In this document: positions 33,083 through 41,574 of the stretch, in pieces
How the letters are laid out: every line of letters begins with the position of its first letter
How positions within the stretch are numbered: the stretch's first letter is position 1
From: Butyrivibrio sp.
Lineage (GTDB): Bacteria; Bacillota; Clostridia; Lachnospirales; Lachnospiraceae
NCBI RefSeq assembly: GCF_015056685.1
Contig: NZ_SVFW01000027.1
Coordinates: 1 to 53,323 of the forward strand
Direction: 5' to 3'
Length of the DNA: 53,323 bases
Position numbers and translations under genes: made by a program
Notes under the pieces: model-generated
The model's input: only the letters and a program-made list of their open reading frames with translations
Database searches by the model: none
Told to the model about the DNA's origin: nothing

Positions 33083-33604
33083 ATGAATGTAGAGAATAAC
33101 AAGAGAAGGCGTGAATCCATAGAGAAGATCACGAAAGTCTTTATTGAGCTTATTCAAACACATGAACTGTCAGAAATCAGTGTCACAGATATATGCAAAA
33201 GAGCAGGCTTAAACAGGGCGACTTTCTATGCCAATTACCTGGATATTTATGATCTTGCAGACAAGGTGCTTGTAATGCTTCAGGAAGAAGTACAAAACCT
33301 GTACAGCGACGAGATTGCAAACTGTTATAACAGCAATGATTACTTAAAGCTTTTAAAACACATCGCTGAAAACCAGCTCTTTTACAAGACCTGTTTCAAA
33401 CTTGGAATTGGAGAAACTCCTCTTGTCAAATACGACACAGAAGCTGCTGAAAAGTATTTCCATGGTGAAGACATTATGTATCATATGGAGTTCTTCAGAG
33501 GTGGTTTTAACCGCATAGTAAAGATATGGCTTGATCATGGATGCGACAAGTCTCCGGAAGAAATAGCGCAGATTATCAGTTCAGAGTATCAGGGCAGAAA
33601 ATAA
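33083..33604 (+). CDS. TetR/AcrR-family regulator
   Basis: 173 residues. N-terminal helix-turn-helix: IEKITKVFIELIQTHELSEISVTDICKRAGLNRATFYANYLDIYDL, the classical TetR pattern. The C-terminal ligand domain resembles the TetR_C family of proteins that control their neighbours. It is divergent from the 80-residue gene and 9 bp upstream of the membrane protein gene, both of which it may repress. Confidence 0.85.
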   Translation: MNVENNKRRRESIEKITKVFIELIQTHELSEISVTDICKRAGLNRATFYANYLDIYDLADKVLVMLQEEVQNLYSDEIANCYNSNDYLKLLKHIAENQLFYKTCFKLGIGETPLVKYDTEAAEKYFHGEDIMYHMEFFRGGFNRIVKIWLDHGCDKSPEEIAQIISSEYQGRK

Positions 33605-33613
33605 AGGAGTTTT

Positions 33614-34501
33614 ATGAAAAAAATATTGCAGAGGCTTTTTATTCCTAAGCCATACACCGCTATACTTATTTCCATCCCACTGTTTGTATTTGTCGGAGCT
33701 GTGCTTGCAAAAGAAATCACAGGACCGGTGGCATATCTGGCATACTTTCTTTCCAGCTACGCTCTTGTAATAACATGTATTGCTATCGCAAAACTTATCC
33801 CGTCATGGAAAAAATCTTTCCTTCACAGCAGATTTTATTTATGGCTGACATCACTTCCGATTATAGGAACCTGGATTACTAACGATGCTATTCGAATAAG
33901 GACAGCTCTTTACATTGGGGCCTTTATCAACCTTTTGTATGTAATCCTTAAGATCACAACCGGAACAATATATCACTCTGCATGGCTTATCCTTTTTGGG
34001 TTATACTACCTGTTCCTTGCCATCTTAAGATTGTTCATCATAAGAGCAGACAGAATATATACTGAAAATAACGACATTCGTGGAGAGTATAAAACTTACA
34101 GATTCTGTGGAATCCAGCTTCTTGTTCTAAACATATTTCTCTGCTTCATAACAGTGATGGCATCAAGACTTGAAGGCACAATTGATTATCCAGGTCTTCT
34201 GATATTTGGGATGGCCTTTTATTCTTTTTATGCAACAATCGCAACAGCTGTAAATGCTGTAAAATATCGAGGTCATACTCATCCAATGTTTACCGCAGCC
34301 AGGATTTCCAGCTTCACGGCAGCTCTTGTCTCAATGCTTTCTCTTGAGATTGCAATGACAGCCCGTTTTGGTGCAGAAGATATCAGTTTCAGAAAGCAGA
34401 TGACCGCACTTACAGGCTTAGGAGTATGCTCTATCGTATTGATAATGGCAGTCTCTATGATCATAAAGTCAAGCACCTGGTTTAAACAAAGCCACAACTG
34501 A
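33614..34501 (+). CDS. Polytopic membrane protein, TetR partner
   Basis: 295 residues with seven or eight hydrophobic segments (for example AILISIPLFVFVGAVLA, YLAYFLSSYALVITCIAIA, ALYIGAFINLLYVILKI, GIQLLVLNIFLCFITVMA). No transporter signature I recognise. AAGGAG lies before the ATG, 9 bp after the TetR gene, so the two form an operon. Confidence 0.6.
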   Translation: MKKILQRLFIPKPYTAILISIPLFVFVGAVLAKEITGPVAYLAYFLSSYALVITCIAIAKLIPSWKKSFLHSRFYLWLTSLPIIGTWITNDAIRIRTALYIGAFINLLYVILKITTGTIYHSAWLILFGLYYLFLAILRLFIIRADRIYTENNDIRGEYKTYRFCGIQLLVLNIFLCFITVMASRLEGTIDYPGLLIFGMAFYSFYATIATAVNAVKYRGHTHPMFTAARISSFTAALVSMLSLEIAMTARFGAEDISFRKQMTALTGLGVCSIVLIMAVSMIIKSSTWFKQSHN

Positions 34502-34573
34502 ACTGCCTACGCTTCTGTACCCAGCCCGTTATTATCTAGAAATTTCTTAACTTTAGCATTTATCATATTATTC

Positions 34574-35416
34574 TCACTTTCCGTTATTAAGTGTAGCGTT
34601 CATGCTTCCAAGTCGATAGCCCTTCATATCAATAGTAACAAACTTGAATCCTAAATCTGTAAATCTTTTATAGACTGATTCTCTTATGTCTTCCTCAACC
34701 AGTTTCGGAATGTCTTTTGCCGGAACTTCAATCCTTGCTATATTGCCATGAAGCCTCACCCTTTCTTCCAAGAAACCGTGTTCTATAAGGAACTGTTCAG
34801 CCTGATCGATCATATAAAGCTTCTCTTCTGTTATCTCTTCTCCATATACGAATCTTGACGCAAGACATGCATATGCAGGCTTGCTCCAAGTAGAAAGTCC
34901 CATTGCTTTTGAAATCATCCTTATTTCTTTTTTTCTAAGACCAGCCACACGAAGCGGACTTTTTACAGAAAGCTCCGCTGCAGCCTTGAGCCCCGGCCTG
35001 TAATCTCCCATGTCATCCAAGTTAGACCCCTCTGCCATAAATAATATCCCATTTTCATCAGCAATTCTTTTCACTTCTGTGAAAATACCATGTTTACAAA
35101 AATAACATCGGTCTGGTCCGTTGTGCCTATACCCATCTTCACTTAGCGGGTTGACTTTGCAAATAATATGTTTTATTCCACGTTCCCTACAAAACTCGGA
35201 AGCTTCTTTTACTTCACGTTCGGGCACAGACGCATCTGCTCCTGTCACTGCAATCACGTTGTCTCCAAGTACCTCTTTAGCTACAGCCAATAAAAGTGAA
35301 GAATCTACCCCTCCGGAGAAACCAACTGCAAGTGATCCAAGGCTCTCTATGTATGTTTCTAATTTTTTCAGCTTATTTAAAAGCTCTTCATTTAAATCGT
35401 CTTTGTTTATTTTCAT
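34574..35416 (-). CDS. larE: LarE-family ATP-dependent sacrificial sulfur transferase
   Basis: 280 residues. PP-loop AVGFSGGVDSSLLL near 30-42 binds ATP. RCYFCKHGIF near 105 and PAYACLASRFVYG near 180 are family hallmarks; the cysteine in ACLASR corresponds to the one that gives up its sulfur in Lactobacillus plantarum LarE. LarE makes the thiocarboxylates of the nickel-pincer cofactor of lactate racemase. No larA, larB or larC is in the window, so this copy may serve another pincer-like cofactor or have partners elsewhere. The ATG at 35416 with TTGGAG upstream is chosen over an upstream start. Confidence 0.85.
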   Translation of the reverse strand: MKINKDDLNEELLNKLKKLETYIESLGSLAVGFSGGVDSSLLLAVAKEVLGDNVIAVTGADASVPEREVKEASEFCRERGIKHIICKVNPLSEDGYRHNGPDRCYFCKHGIFTEVKRIADENGILFMAEGSNLDDMGDYRPGLKAAAELSVKSPLRVAGLRKKEIRMISKAMGLSTWSKPAYACLASRFVYGEEITEEKLYMIDQAEQFLIEHGFLEERVRLHGNIARIEVPAKDIPKLVEEDIRESVYKRFTDLGFKFVTIDMKGYRLGSMNATLNNGK

Positions 35417-35453
35417 TCTTATCTCCAATTTACGTTCTATATACACAAACCAA

Positions 35454-35486
35454 GCAGTCATAATCCTATATGAGAATTATGACTGC
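35454..35486 (-). terminator. Terminator after the symporter gene
   Basis: GCAGTCATAAT pairs with ATTATGACTGC, an 11-bp perfect stem; T-rich sequence follows on the minus strand. It separates the symporter from larE. Confidence 0.7.
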
Positions 35487-35514
35487 CCGGTTCCCCTCTT
35501 GTTTTGTTATCCTT

Positions 35515-36852
35515 TTAAGCCGCAGACACTTCTTTTGACTCCTGAGATTTTTCTACTACTTTACCATTGTATACTTCATGATCAAGAAGTCCCTCTGTTT
35601 CGGCTGTAAGTACTGTTGCTGTTGCAGCTCCTACTACATTAGTTGCAGTTCTTGCCATATCTACGATTGATGATATAGGTGAGAAAAGAACTATCAGCTC
35701 AACCGGAAGTCCTGCTGCAGTGAAAAGAGCTGTCGCTGTGATCGTAGCTGTTCCTGGAACTCCTACTGTTCCGATTGAAACGAGAAGGGTAAGCGCAATG
35801 AGAAGTACGTACTGTCCTGCGGAGTAGCTGATTCCCTGCTGATTGATTGTAAATACTGCAAGAAGTACAGGCCAGATTCCTGCGCATCCGGGCATTCCAA
35901 GGTTTGCTCCAAGTCCTGCTGTGAATGCTGCCACATCTCCATCAACTCCGATATCCTCTTTTAACTTGCTTACTGTGACAGGAAGTGTACCAACGCTGCT
36001 CTGGGATGTAAATGCAACAATTCCTGCAGGTGCGATTTTCTTAAGAAATGTGACAGGATTGAGTTTTCCGATTGTTGCAATAAGAATACTCTCGACTCCA
36101 AAGAGCTGTATTGCTGCAAGTACATATGCAACCACAAGTACTGAAAGAAGTGGTAAAAGATCCTGTAGCTTACTTCTGCCAACTGCTCTGGCGATAAGTG
36201 CTGTAACTGCGTAAGGTGTGAAAGAAACGATGAAGCTTACTGCTCTGCCGAGTACTGTATTTGCCGCGTCTACAAAAGCCTTGAAGGGCTTAACGGATTC
36301 ATCCTTTCTTACAACCTTGTTGTATGCAAGTGCAACAATCAGGCCAAACACGAGGATAGGAACAACAGTGTTGCTGCCCCATTCATTTATGAGATTCTTT
36401 GGGAAAAGACCTACGATAGCATCTACTGCTGTAGGAACCTCTTTTGCCTCAGTAGCCTCAACTGTATACTGGAAGCCTTTTCCAAGTCCCAGTAAAAGAG
36501 CTGCTATAAGAGTTATAACTGCTGCTGTAAATGTGTTCAGGAGCAAGAAAAGAACTGACTTAAGACCAACCTTATGTAGTTTAACCTGATCTCCAAGGTT
36601 TGTGATGCTTGATATAACGCTAAACAAAAGAAGTGGAACCACAAATGCCTGAAGGGCATTTACATATACTGTTCCAAATGCTGCAACATATTTGTAGTTT
36701 TCTTTGAATATAAGTCCTAAGATCACACCAAAGGCCGTTGCAATAAGGGTTCTGATTCCAAAGTCCACATGTTTTCTTTTTAGGAAGTATAATACTCCGA
36801 ATAGTGCCAGTGCTGTTATGAGTGCTCCGATTTCTAATATATTGATTTCCAT
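35515..36852 (-). CDS. tcyP: Dicarboxylate/amino acid:cation symporter (TcyP-like)
   Basis: 445 residues, the family length. About eight transmembrane helices plus re-entrant loops; the substrate-binding region reads AFTSQSSVGTLPVTV (the SSxGTLP hairpin HP1) and later GVPGTATITATALFTAAGLP (HP2) with a conserved RTATNVVGAATAT helix. The sequence is closest in feel to the cystine transporter TcyP/YhcL within the DAACS family. The ATG at 36852 has GGAGGAG upstream; the longer reading is leader. The leader carries an apparent attenuator. Confidence 0.8.
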   Translation of the reverse strand: MEINILEIGALITALALFGVLYFLKRKHVDFGIRTLIATAFGVILGLIFKENYKYVAAFGTVYVNALQAFVVPLLLFSVISSITNLGDQVKLHKVGLKSVLFLLLNTFTAAVITLIAALLLGLGKGFQYTVEATEAKEVPTAVDAIVGLFPKNLINEWGSNTVVPILVFGLIVALAYNKVVRKDESVKPFKAFVDAANTVLGRAVSFIVSFTPYAVTALIARAVGRSKLQDLLPLLSVLVVAYVLAAIQLFGVESILIATIGKLNPVTFLKKIAPAGIVAFTSQSSVGTLPVTVSKLKEDIGVDGDVAAFTAGLGANLGMPGCAGIWPVLLAVFTINQQGISYSAGQYVLLIALTLLVSIGTVGVPGTATITATALFTAAGLPVELIVLFSPISSIVDMARTATNVVGAATATVLTAETEGLLDHEVYNGKVVEKSQESKEVSAA

Positions 36853-36892
36853 GATGATTCTCCTCCATTTTACATGAAACAAAGTTAAAGAA

Positions 36893-37020
36893 ATATGCCC
36901 GGTGACAAATGAGTCTCCCGGGCATATGGCATACGTTCTATTTCTATTTACGCTTGATGGCATGAACATCGATGAGACAACATGCCAGCCATATATGATG
37001 CCCGGTTATTTGTCATCACA
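36893..37020 (-). promoter_or_regulatory. Attenuator-like leader of the symporter gene
   Basis: On the minus strand ATATGCCCGG (36927-36918) pairs with CCGGGCATAT (36902-36893), a 10-bp stem followed by TTCTTT, about 40 bp before the ATG. About 75 bases upstream a second CCGGGCAT (near 37005-36998) could pair instead with the same ATGCCCGG. Two rival hairpins sharing one arm are the hallmark of attenuation. I found no T-box, S-box or other known aptamer consensus. Confidence 0.5.
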
Positions 37021-37186
37021 CAACACATGTATTCAGATTTGTGATTTCTGAAGTTAAGCATTTCTCACGCCATCCTTTCTTTTTCGTTTCCTGTTGAAAT
37101 AAATGATAATGGAGTTTTATCATCTTGGCTAATACGTGATGGTTATTGCCTGCGATAAGCTCAGACTATAGCATCTTCCTCTCCCT

Positions 37187-37285
37187 TCACACAGGCATTT
37201 CCATAAACTCATCTATAGCCTTAAGCACAGGCTCTGCATACTTTTCACCCATCTTACACCCAGCATTCAAAAGACTATATACATT
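37187..37285 (-). pseudogene. C-terminal gene fragment
   Basis: Minus strand reads NAGCKMGEKYAEPVLKAIDEFMEMPV and stops, with no start or longer frame before it. It looks like the last helix of a flavodoxin-fold oxidoreductase, but this is a weak guess. Part of the 547-bp gap 36853-37399. Confidence 0.3.
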
Positions 37286-37332
37286 TAAAATAATAACACC
37301 ATTTGTTAGCTCTGGCTAACTATTGATCAAAT

Positions 37333-37366
37333 AAATGGGGCTGCTTGATTTGATGCAACCCCATTT
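37333..37366 (-). terminator. Terminator of the CMD-cupin gene
   Basis: AAATGGGG and CCCCATTT arms with an inner TGC/GCA pairing, followed by TTTATTTG on the minus strand, 33 bp after the stop codon. Confidence 0.65.
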
Positions 37367-37399
37367 ACATAGTACATTCTTCCTAATATGCCTGTACTT

Positions 37400-38158
37400 T
37401 TACTGAATTTTCAAATAGTCCTCATCCGTAACTGACTCGCACCACTCATTACTTGTGTCTTCTCCTTCTATCTCTATGGCTAGATGTGAGAACCATGAGT
37501 CAGCAGCTGCGCCGTGCCAGTGCTTTACATTCGCAGGAATATTGACTACATCACCCGGATGAAGTTCTCTCGCTTCTTTCCCTTCTTCCTGGTAAAAGCC
37601 TCTGCCTCCGACGCAGATAAGCATCTGTCCTCCGCCACTTTTTGAGTGGTGAATATGCCAATGATTTCTGCATCCTGGTTCAAAAGTCACATTGTAAATC
37701 GGAATTTGCTCTGTAGAAACCGGTGCAAGATAACTTTGTCCGTCAAAATACTGAGCATAAGCATCATTTGGATCCCCTATGGGGAAGAAAATAGTATTCT
37801 GATAACGATCTTTGTCTGTATTCTCAGTGACAGGCTCATTATATACTTCCTTTGCAAGATTAAACACAGCCCATGCCTTTGGCCATCCAGCATAAAAAGC
37901 TACATGTGTTATAATAGCAGCCATTTCCTTTTGTGTGACACCATGATTTTTAGCGTTCATGATATGATATTTCAGACTACTGTCCGTGATGCCCTGAGAC
38001 ATAAGGGCTACGACTGTGATAATGCTACGTGTCTTAACATCTATGTCCGGATTATTCCAGTTCTCTCCAAATAATACATCATCATTAAAATGTGCAAACT
38101 CAGGTGCAAATTCTCCAAGCTGATCCCTTCCTGCTGTCTGAACTATTTTCTCATTCAT
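37400..38158 (-). CDS. Carboxymuconolactone-decarboxylase/cupin fusion protein
   Basis: 252 residues. Residues 1-110 are a carboxymuconolactone decarboxylase (AhpD-like) domain, TRSIITVVALMSQGITDSSLKYHIMNAKNHGVTQKEMAAIITHVAFYAGWPKAWAV without the CxxC of peroxidase members. Residues ~150-240 are a cupin with metal-binding motif HWHIHHSKSGGGQML and G-D-VVNIPANVKHWHGA. Fusions of this kind are common in Firmicutes, often near oxidoreductases; the substrate is unknown. The ATG at 38158 has AAAGGAG upstream. Confidence 0.8.
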   Translation of the reverse strand: MNEKIVQTAGRDQLGEFAPEFAHFNDDVLFGENWNNPDIDVKTRSIITVVALMSQGITDSSLKYHIMNAKNHGVTQKEMAAIITHVAFYAGWPKAWAVFNLAKEVYNEPVTENTDKDRYQNTIFFPIGDPNDAYAQYFDGQSYLAPVSTEQIPIYNVTFEPGCRNHWHIHHSKSGGGQMLICVGGRGFYQEEGKEARELHPGDVVNIPANVKHWHGAAADSWFSHLAIEIEGEDTSNEWCESVTDEDYLKIQ

Positions 38159-38210
38159 TGTATGCTTCTCTCCTTTCTTTTGCAGTTTTATTTTCATAAG
38201 GTCTGTGAGT

Positions 38211-38426
38211 TTAGTATATTTTTTCAATCTTTTCTTCAATCCCATACGTGCTCATAAACTTATTAAGATCATCATGGCTTCTTATGAGCATAACTTCTTC
38301 AAACGCTCCTGTATGGATATCCTGAAAGCCTGCAACCTGCTCACCATTGCATATGGAAGCCTTGATAACAGGGCGCTGGTTCTCTTTGTCATAGTTTTTC
38401 TTTATAGTCTTTTTCTTAAAAAGCAT
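38211..38426 (-). CDS. Small conserved protein of unknown function
   Basis: 71 residues: MLFKKKTIKKNYD, then RPVIKASICNGEQVAGFQDIHTGAFEEVMLIRSHDDLNKFM. The pattern is common in Firmicutes as an aspartate-dehydrogenase-like misannotation; it carries no enzyme motif. The start at 38426 has AGGGAAG upstream; the longer reading runs into the acylphosphatase gene. Confidence 0.65.
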   Translation of the reverse strand: MLFKKKTIKKNYDKENQRPVIKASICNGEQVAGFQDIHTGAFEEVMLIRSHDDLNKFMSTYGIEEKIEKIY

Positions 38427-38448
38427 GACTTCCCTTCTATACTTGGGC

Positions 38449-38721
38449 TCAATACCTGACTTCAAAAGAGCGCTCATCAGGTATTATTTCCAATACCTTT
38501 TTATTTATCCCCGATATGTCGATAAATCTACCTTTACTGATGGTTGCTACAAAACTGCCTATTGCTTCTTCATCTCCCTGGACTTCACAGGTGACTGAAC
38601 CATCATATTCATTCTTCACATACCCTGTGAGCCTGTACATATTCGCTGCATGCATGGCAGTATATCTGAACCCCACGCCCTGCACCATTCCATAAAAACT
38701 TAGCCTGTATCTTTTTTCCAT
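38449..38721 (-). CDS. acyP: Acylphosphatase
   Basis: 90 residues, the normal size. The active-site loop GMVQGVGFRYT near residues 11-21 holds the catalytic arginine, and GYVKNEYDGSVTCEVQG near 35-50 the catalytic asparagine. Hydrolyses acyl phosphates such as acetyl phosphate. I chose the Met at 38721, seven bases after GGAG; upstream Mets would overlap the tautomerase-like gene. Confidence 0.85.
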   Translation of the reverse strand: MEKRYRLSFYGMVQGVGFRYTAMHAANMYRLTGYVKNEYDGSVTCEVQGDEEAIGSFVATISKGRFIDISGINKKVLEIIPDERSFEVRY

Positions 38722-38738
38722 GCCCATGCTCCGGTGTT

Positions 38739-39083
38739 TCAGAAATTGCTTCCATTCCATCCCCAATCTTCTGATCCAAAATAGCGGATATACATATGAT
38801 CCGGTGCTACTCCCAGAATATCTCCATATATTCCTGTCAGTTCTTTTGTCATCTTCCCATAAGTATCTGACGAAGCATTTCCGTAGATCTTGACCTCTAT
38901 AAATGCTGTAGGCTGGGAATCATCACCCCTGAAATACATAGGGATATCACCCTCGATTGCCAGCATGAGCCAGCTTTCACTCTTGCCCGGGATTATAGAG
39001 ATAGCCTGTCCAAGGCGCTCTTTAAGCTGTATCTCTTTTTCCTTTGTTACAGTTACGTTTGTCTTTGTTGAAATAAATGGCAT
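38739..39083 (-). CDS. MIF/tautomerase-superfamily protein
   Basis: 114 residues like macrophage migration inhibitory factor: PFISTKTNVTVTKEKEIQLKERLG with the catalytic N-terminal proline, ESWLMLAIEGDIPMYF, and DHMYIRYFGSEDWGWNGSNF at the end, all conserved positions. Probably a phenylpyruvate-type tautomerase. Closely followed by acylphosphatase (17 bp). Confidence 0.85.
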   Translation of the reverse strand: MPFISTKTNVTVTKEKEIQLKERLGQAISIIPGKSESWLMLAIEGDIPMYFRGDDSQPTAFIEVKIYGNASSDTYGKMTKELTGIYGDILGVAPDHMYIRYFGSEDWGWNGSNF

Positions 39084-39143
39084 GTTTTTCCCTCCTCGTT
39101 TTAATATCAGTTTCTTCGGGAGTCGTAAGTTCCTTTAATCTGC

Positions 39144-39452
39144 TCACGATTCTTCATCCTCAGTTCCAAGGCCATAGTACAGCATTTCATTGTACCTGGC
39201 GTTTGCTTCCTCTGCAGCCTTTTTGTTATGCCAGCTGTCGATATCACTGCAGATTGCAAGCATCTCATCCACAACAAGCTCTGCTGTTCTTGGCTTCACG
39301 TTGTATAAATAAGCCAGCATTCTGTCCATAGCCTTAGGACTACCGAGCTGTTTGGCAATCTGCTCCCCAAGTTCCTTGGGAAATCCGAGCTTCTTTATTG
39401 TAGATACCAGTTCATCACGCTTTCTAGCCCATTCAATCTGATTCTCTGTCAT
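39144..39452 (-). CDS. Conserved helical protein of unknown function
   Basis: 102 residues: WARKRDELVSTIKKLGFPKELGEQIAKQLGSPKAMDRMLAYLYNVKPRTAELVVDEMLAICSDIDSWHNKKAAEEANARYNE. All-helical, no cysteine pair, no recognised family. Its ATG overlaps the stop codon of the upstream fragment (39449-39451), so it was once translationally coupled to a gene now destroyed. Confidence 0.65.
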   Translation of the reverse strand: MTENQIEWARKRDELVSTIKKLGFPKELGEQIAKQLGSPKAMDRMLAYLYNVKPRTAELVVDEMLAICSDIDSWHNKKAAEEANARYNEMLYYGLGTEDEES

Positions 39453-39597
39453 CTTTTATACCCGCAATCTGCCTTCTCAGGTCCATCTACTCCGGATTCA
39501 TAGTGGGCCCTGAACTCCATATTAATCTCACGGATTTCTTTTTTACCATCAATGTAATCCTGATACATATCAGCGAGCCCTGACATGCATCCATCAC
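39449..39597 (-). pseudogene. C-terminal remnant of a gene cut by the IS605 element
   Basis: Minus strand reads DGCMSGLADMYQDYIDG then KKEIREINMEFRAHYESGVDG and ...KADCGYKR stop, overlapping the next gene's ATG. The frame runs without break into the right end of the IS605 element at ~39598. The family is unknown. Its 5' part is not recognisable beyond the element. Confidence 0.6.
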
Positions 39598-39733
39598 GTC
39601 AACTACCACGCACCTAAAGGTACGTGGTTTGCGACTCCCCTGTAGTTCATTGCAATAACTCCTACATTTTGTCGGTGTAACTTCCGTGGGGTCGCATCAT
39701 GGGACGGTTGACACCGCCCCTTACGCCAAAGAT
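39598..39733 (-). ncRNA. IS605 right end and probable omega-RNA region
   Basis: Follows the tnpB stop codon on the same strand. It contains GGGGAGTCGCAAACC then an imperfect hairpin ACCACG-T-ACC/GGT-G-CGTGGT (39605-39628) and GTTGAC, the layout of an IS200/IS605 right end. In this family the 3' part of tnpB mRNA plus the right end form the guide RNA, and the flanking sequence (here reading TGATGGATGCATGTC on the minus strand) is the guide. RNA boundaries not determined. Confidence 0.6.
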
Positions 39734-40873
39734 TTACTCTGCCGTAACTGTATCAGGTACTTGACTATCTTCAAGATAGTTGATTCCCATGCGGTACAGA
39801 TTCATAGCTCCAATGCGGTCATCGTTTGATTTATAGCTACAGTTCTTACAAGTAAACAGATGCAATTTCTTATCACGATTGGCTTTTTCAATGTGTCCAC
39901 ATACAGGACAGCACTGACTCGTATAACGAGGGTCAACCTTAATAACAGTAGACTGATTCTGTTTAGCTTTGTAGATAAGTTTCTGTTCAAGGTCATAGAA
40001 AGACCACGATACGGAAACGTAGCGGTCTTTGGTTCTGACACACTCTGTAGCATTACGAACGCCTGACAAATCTTCAAGAACAAAGAGCGTATGCTTCGGG
40101 TTGGATTCAACGAGTGCCTTTGATACCTGGTGGTTAACATCCTGCATCCAACGGTTTTCTCGCTGACCGATAGCTTTTAATCTACGTCTTGAAGATGGTG
40201 TCTGACACATTTGGAGTTCTTTACGAAGCTTAGAATAGTGAGCACGTTTCTGCTTGATGGCTTTACCGCTTACAAATCCAGACTTGTGCTTACTGTCATA
40301 AGTAGCAACGACAAAGTTTATACCTCTGTCAATACCAACGACATTACAGATGTCAGAAATATTACTTTCTTCGACATCGTAGGTTACGGGGATATGCAAA
40401 AAATACTTACCATGCTTATTTACAAGCTTGGCAGTTCCAAACTTATAGATGTCGTGGTCAAAGTATTTTGCCATGCCTTCAGCGAAATAGGGCAACTTAA
40501 CACGTCCATTCAGTGTATTTACTGAAAAGCAGTTTTGTGTAAGTGAATAATCTCTGTTCCAAACGAGGTCATACTGTGGTTTTTTGAAGGATGGCTGAAT
40601 CCACTCCTTCTGATTTTCGAGGATGGTCTTATATCTTGCAATGACAGTCTTAAATGCGGATTGAGCCATCTGAGATTTGAGTCCAAACATTTCTCGGAGT
40701 GTAGAGTACAAAGCCTTGTTAAGTGATAACTGCTTTAGGTCGTGAGTGCGGAACACATAGTCAGATACATAATTACAGGCATCAGAATAAACAGACATGG
40801 TTTCATCAAGAAAAACCTTACTGTCTGCATTAACAGATATCTGAATTTTAGCTGTAACTGTCATCTGTTCCAT
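39734..40873 (-). CDS. tnpB: TnpB RNA-guided nuclease
   Basis: 379 residues, full length. The RuvC-like active site appears intact: aspartate in VVGIDRGINFVV near 179, glutamate in LFVLEDLSG near 266, and aspartate in SNDDRIGAMNLY near 351. The four-cysteine zinc finger (CPVCGH...CKNCSY, ~322-345) is complete. TnpB is the ancestor of Cas12 and cuts DNA guided by RNA made from the element's right end. I chose the Met after GAGG at 40873. Its tnpA is dead, so this copy survives alone. Confidence 0.9.
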   Translation of the reverse strand: MEQMTVTAKIQISVNADSKVFLDETMSVYSDACNYVSDYVFRTHDLKQLSLNKALYSTLREMFGLKSQMAQSAFKTVIARYKTILENQKEWIQPSFKKPQYDLVWNRDYSLTQNCFSVNTLNGRVKLPYFAEGMAKYFDHDIYKFGTAKLVNKHGKYFLHIPVTYDVEESNISDICNVVGIDRGINFVVATYDSKHKSGFVSGKAIKQKRAHYSKLRKELQMCQTPSSRRRLKAIGQRENRWMQDVNHQVSKALVESNPKHTLFVLEDLSGVRNATECVRTKDRYVSVSWSFYDLEQKLIYKAKQNQSTVIKVDPRYTSQCCPVCGHIEKANRDKKLHLFTCKNCSYKSNDDRIGAMNLYRMGINYLEDSQVPDTVTAE

Positions 40874-41007
40874 AGTGTACCTCATTGTTATTTCACTAAA
40901 TATATAATATAATATTTATTAGTGAAAATCAATTATTTGTAAGGAGATTTTACATGAAAAACCAAGTTAAAGACATAATAATCAAAGCTTTGCCGTAAAT
41001 ACATCCT

Positions 41008-41362
41008 ATGGACAACAGATATAATCATCGCAACAGACGCAAGTACAGTCTAAAAGTGCATATAGTTCTCGTCACTAAGTACCGCAAACAGATACTTAAA
41101 GGCTCTATTGCTGACGATGCTAAACAGCAAATATATGATATCTGTAATTCTAAAGGTTACTGCATTATAGCTATGTAAACCGACAAAGACCATATACATT
41201 TCCTGATAAGCTACGATACTACAGATAGAGTATGCGACATAGTAAAGCTTATTAAGCAACAGACCACACACTATCTATGGCAGAAATATCCAAACTTTTT
41301 ATCTAAGTGTTACTGGAAGCATAAGATATTTTGGTCAGATGGTTATTTTGCTTGTAGTATAA
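41008..41362 (+). pseudogene. tnpA: TnpA transposase (Y1 HUH), broken
   Basis: Plus strand encodes MDNRYNHRNRRKYSLKVH then IVLVTKYRKQIL...GYCIIAM, a TAA at 41176-41178, then TDKDHIHFLISYDTT with the HIH metal site, and WKHKIFWSDGYFACSI, where it ends abruptly. The TAA stands where the family has glutamate. The last ~20 residues and the left end of the element are deleted. Confidence 0.85.
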
Positions 41363-41449
41363 TGCATCTTTTCCGTCTTTTAATTCTATCTCACAGCATC
41401 TCTGCGTGTAAGAATCTGTTTCAAGATAGAGCCTGGTCTCGTCATCCAT
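41362..41449 (-). pseudogene. Gene fragment abutting the IS605 element
   Basis: Minus strand MDDETRLYLETDSYTQRCCE then IELKDGKDA runs straight into the tnpA end. It could be the 5' part of a gene cut by the same deletion; family unknown. An in-frame stop lies nine codons upstream. Confidence 0.35.
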
Positions 41450-41574
41450 AAGCGTTTGCAGATTTCGTATTATTCACATGTCACACAGAAATGTTTACAG
41501 AACTTGTTATTTCCTCTTAAGCATTTGCTTACCCAGCATAAAAATTTTGAGGACAAGGTATACACCGTCCTTTC

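Larger units (their letters stand above)
39598..41362. mobile_element. IS605-type element, left end lost
   Basis: Divergent tnpB (minus) and tnpA (plus) with a shared 134-bp promoter region that contains an inverted repeat TTTCACTAA/TTAGTGAAA (40897-40928). The right end is intact; the tnpA 3' end and the left end are missing, so it cannot move by itself. Confidence 0.8.

Noticed and set aside
36853..37160. T-box or SAM riboswitch in the symporter leader
   Set aside because: None of the conserved core sequences of either class was found on the minus strand; only rival hairpins remain.
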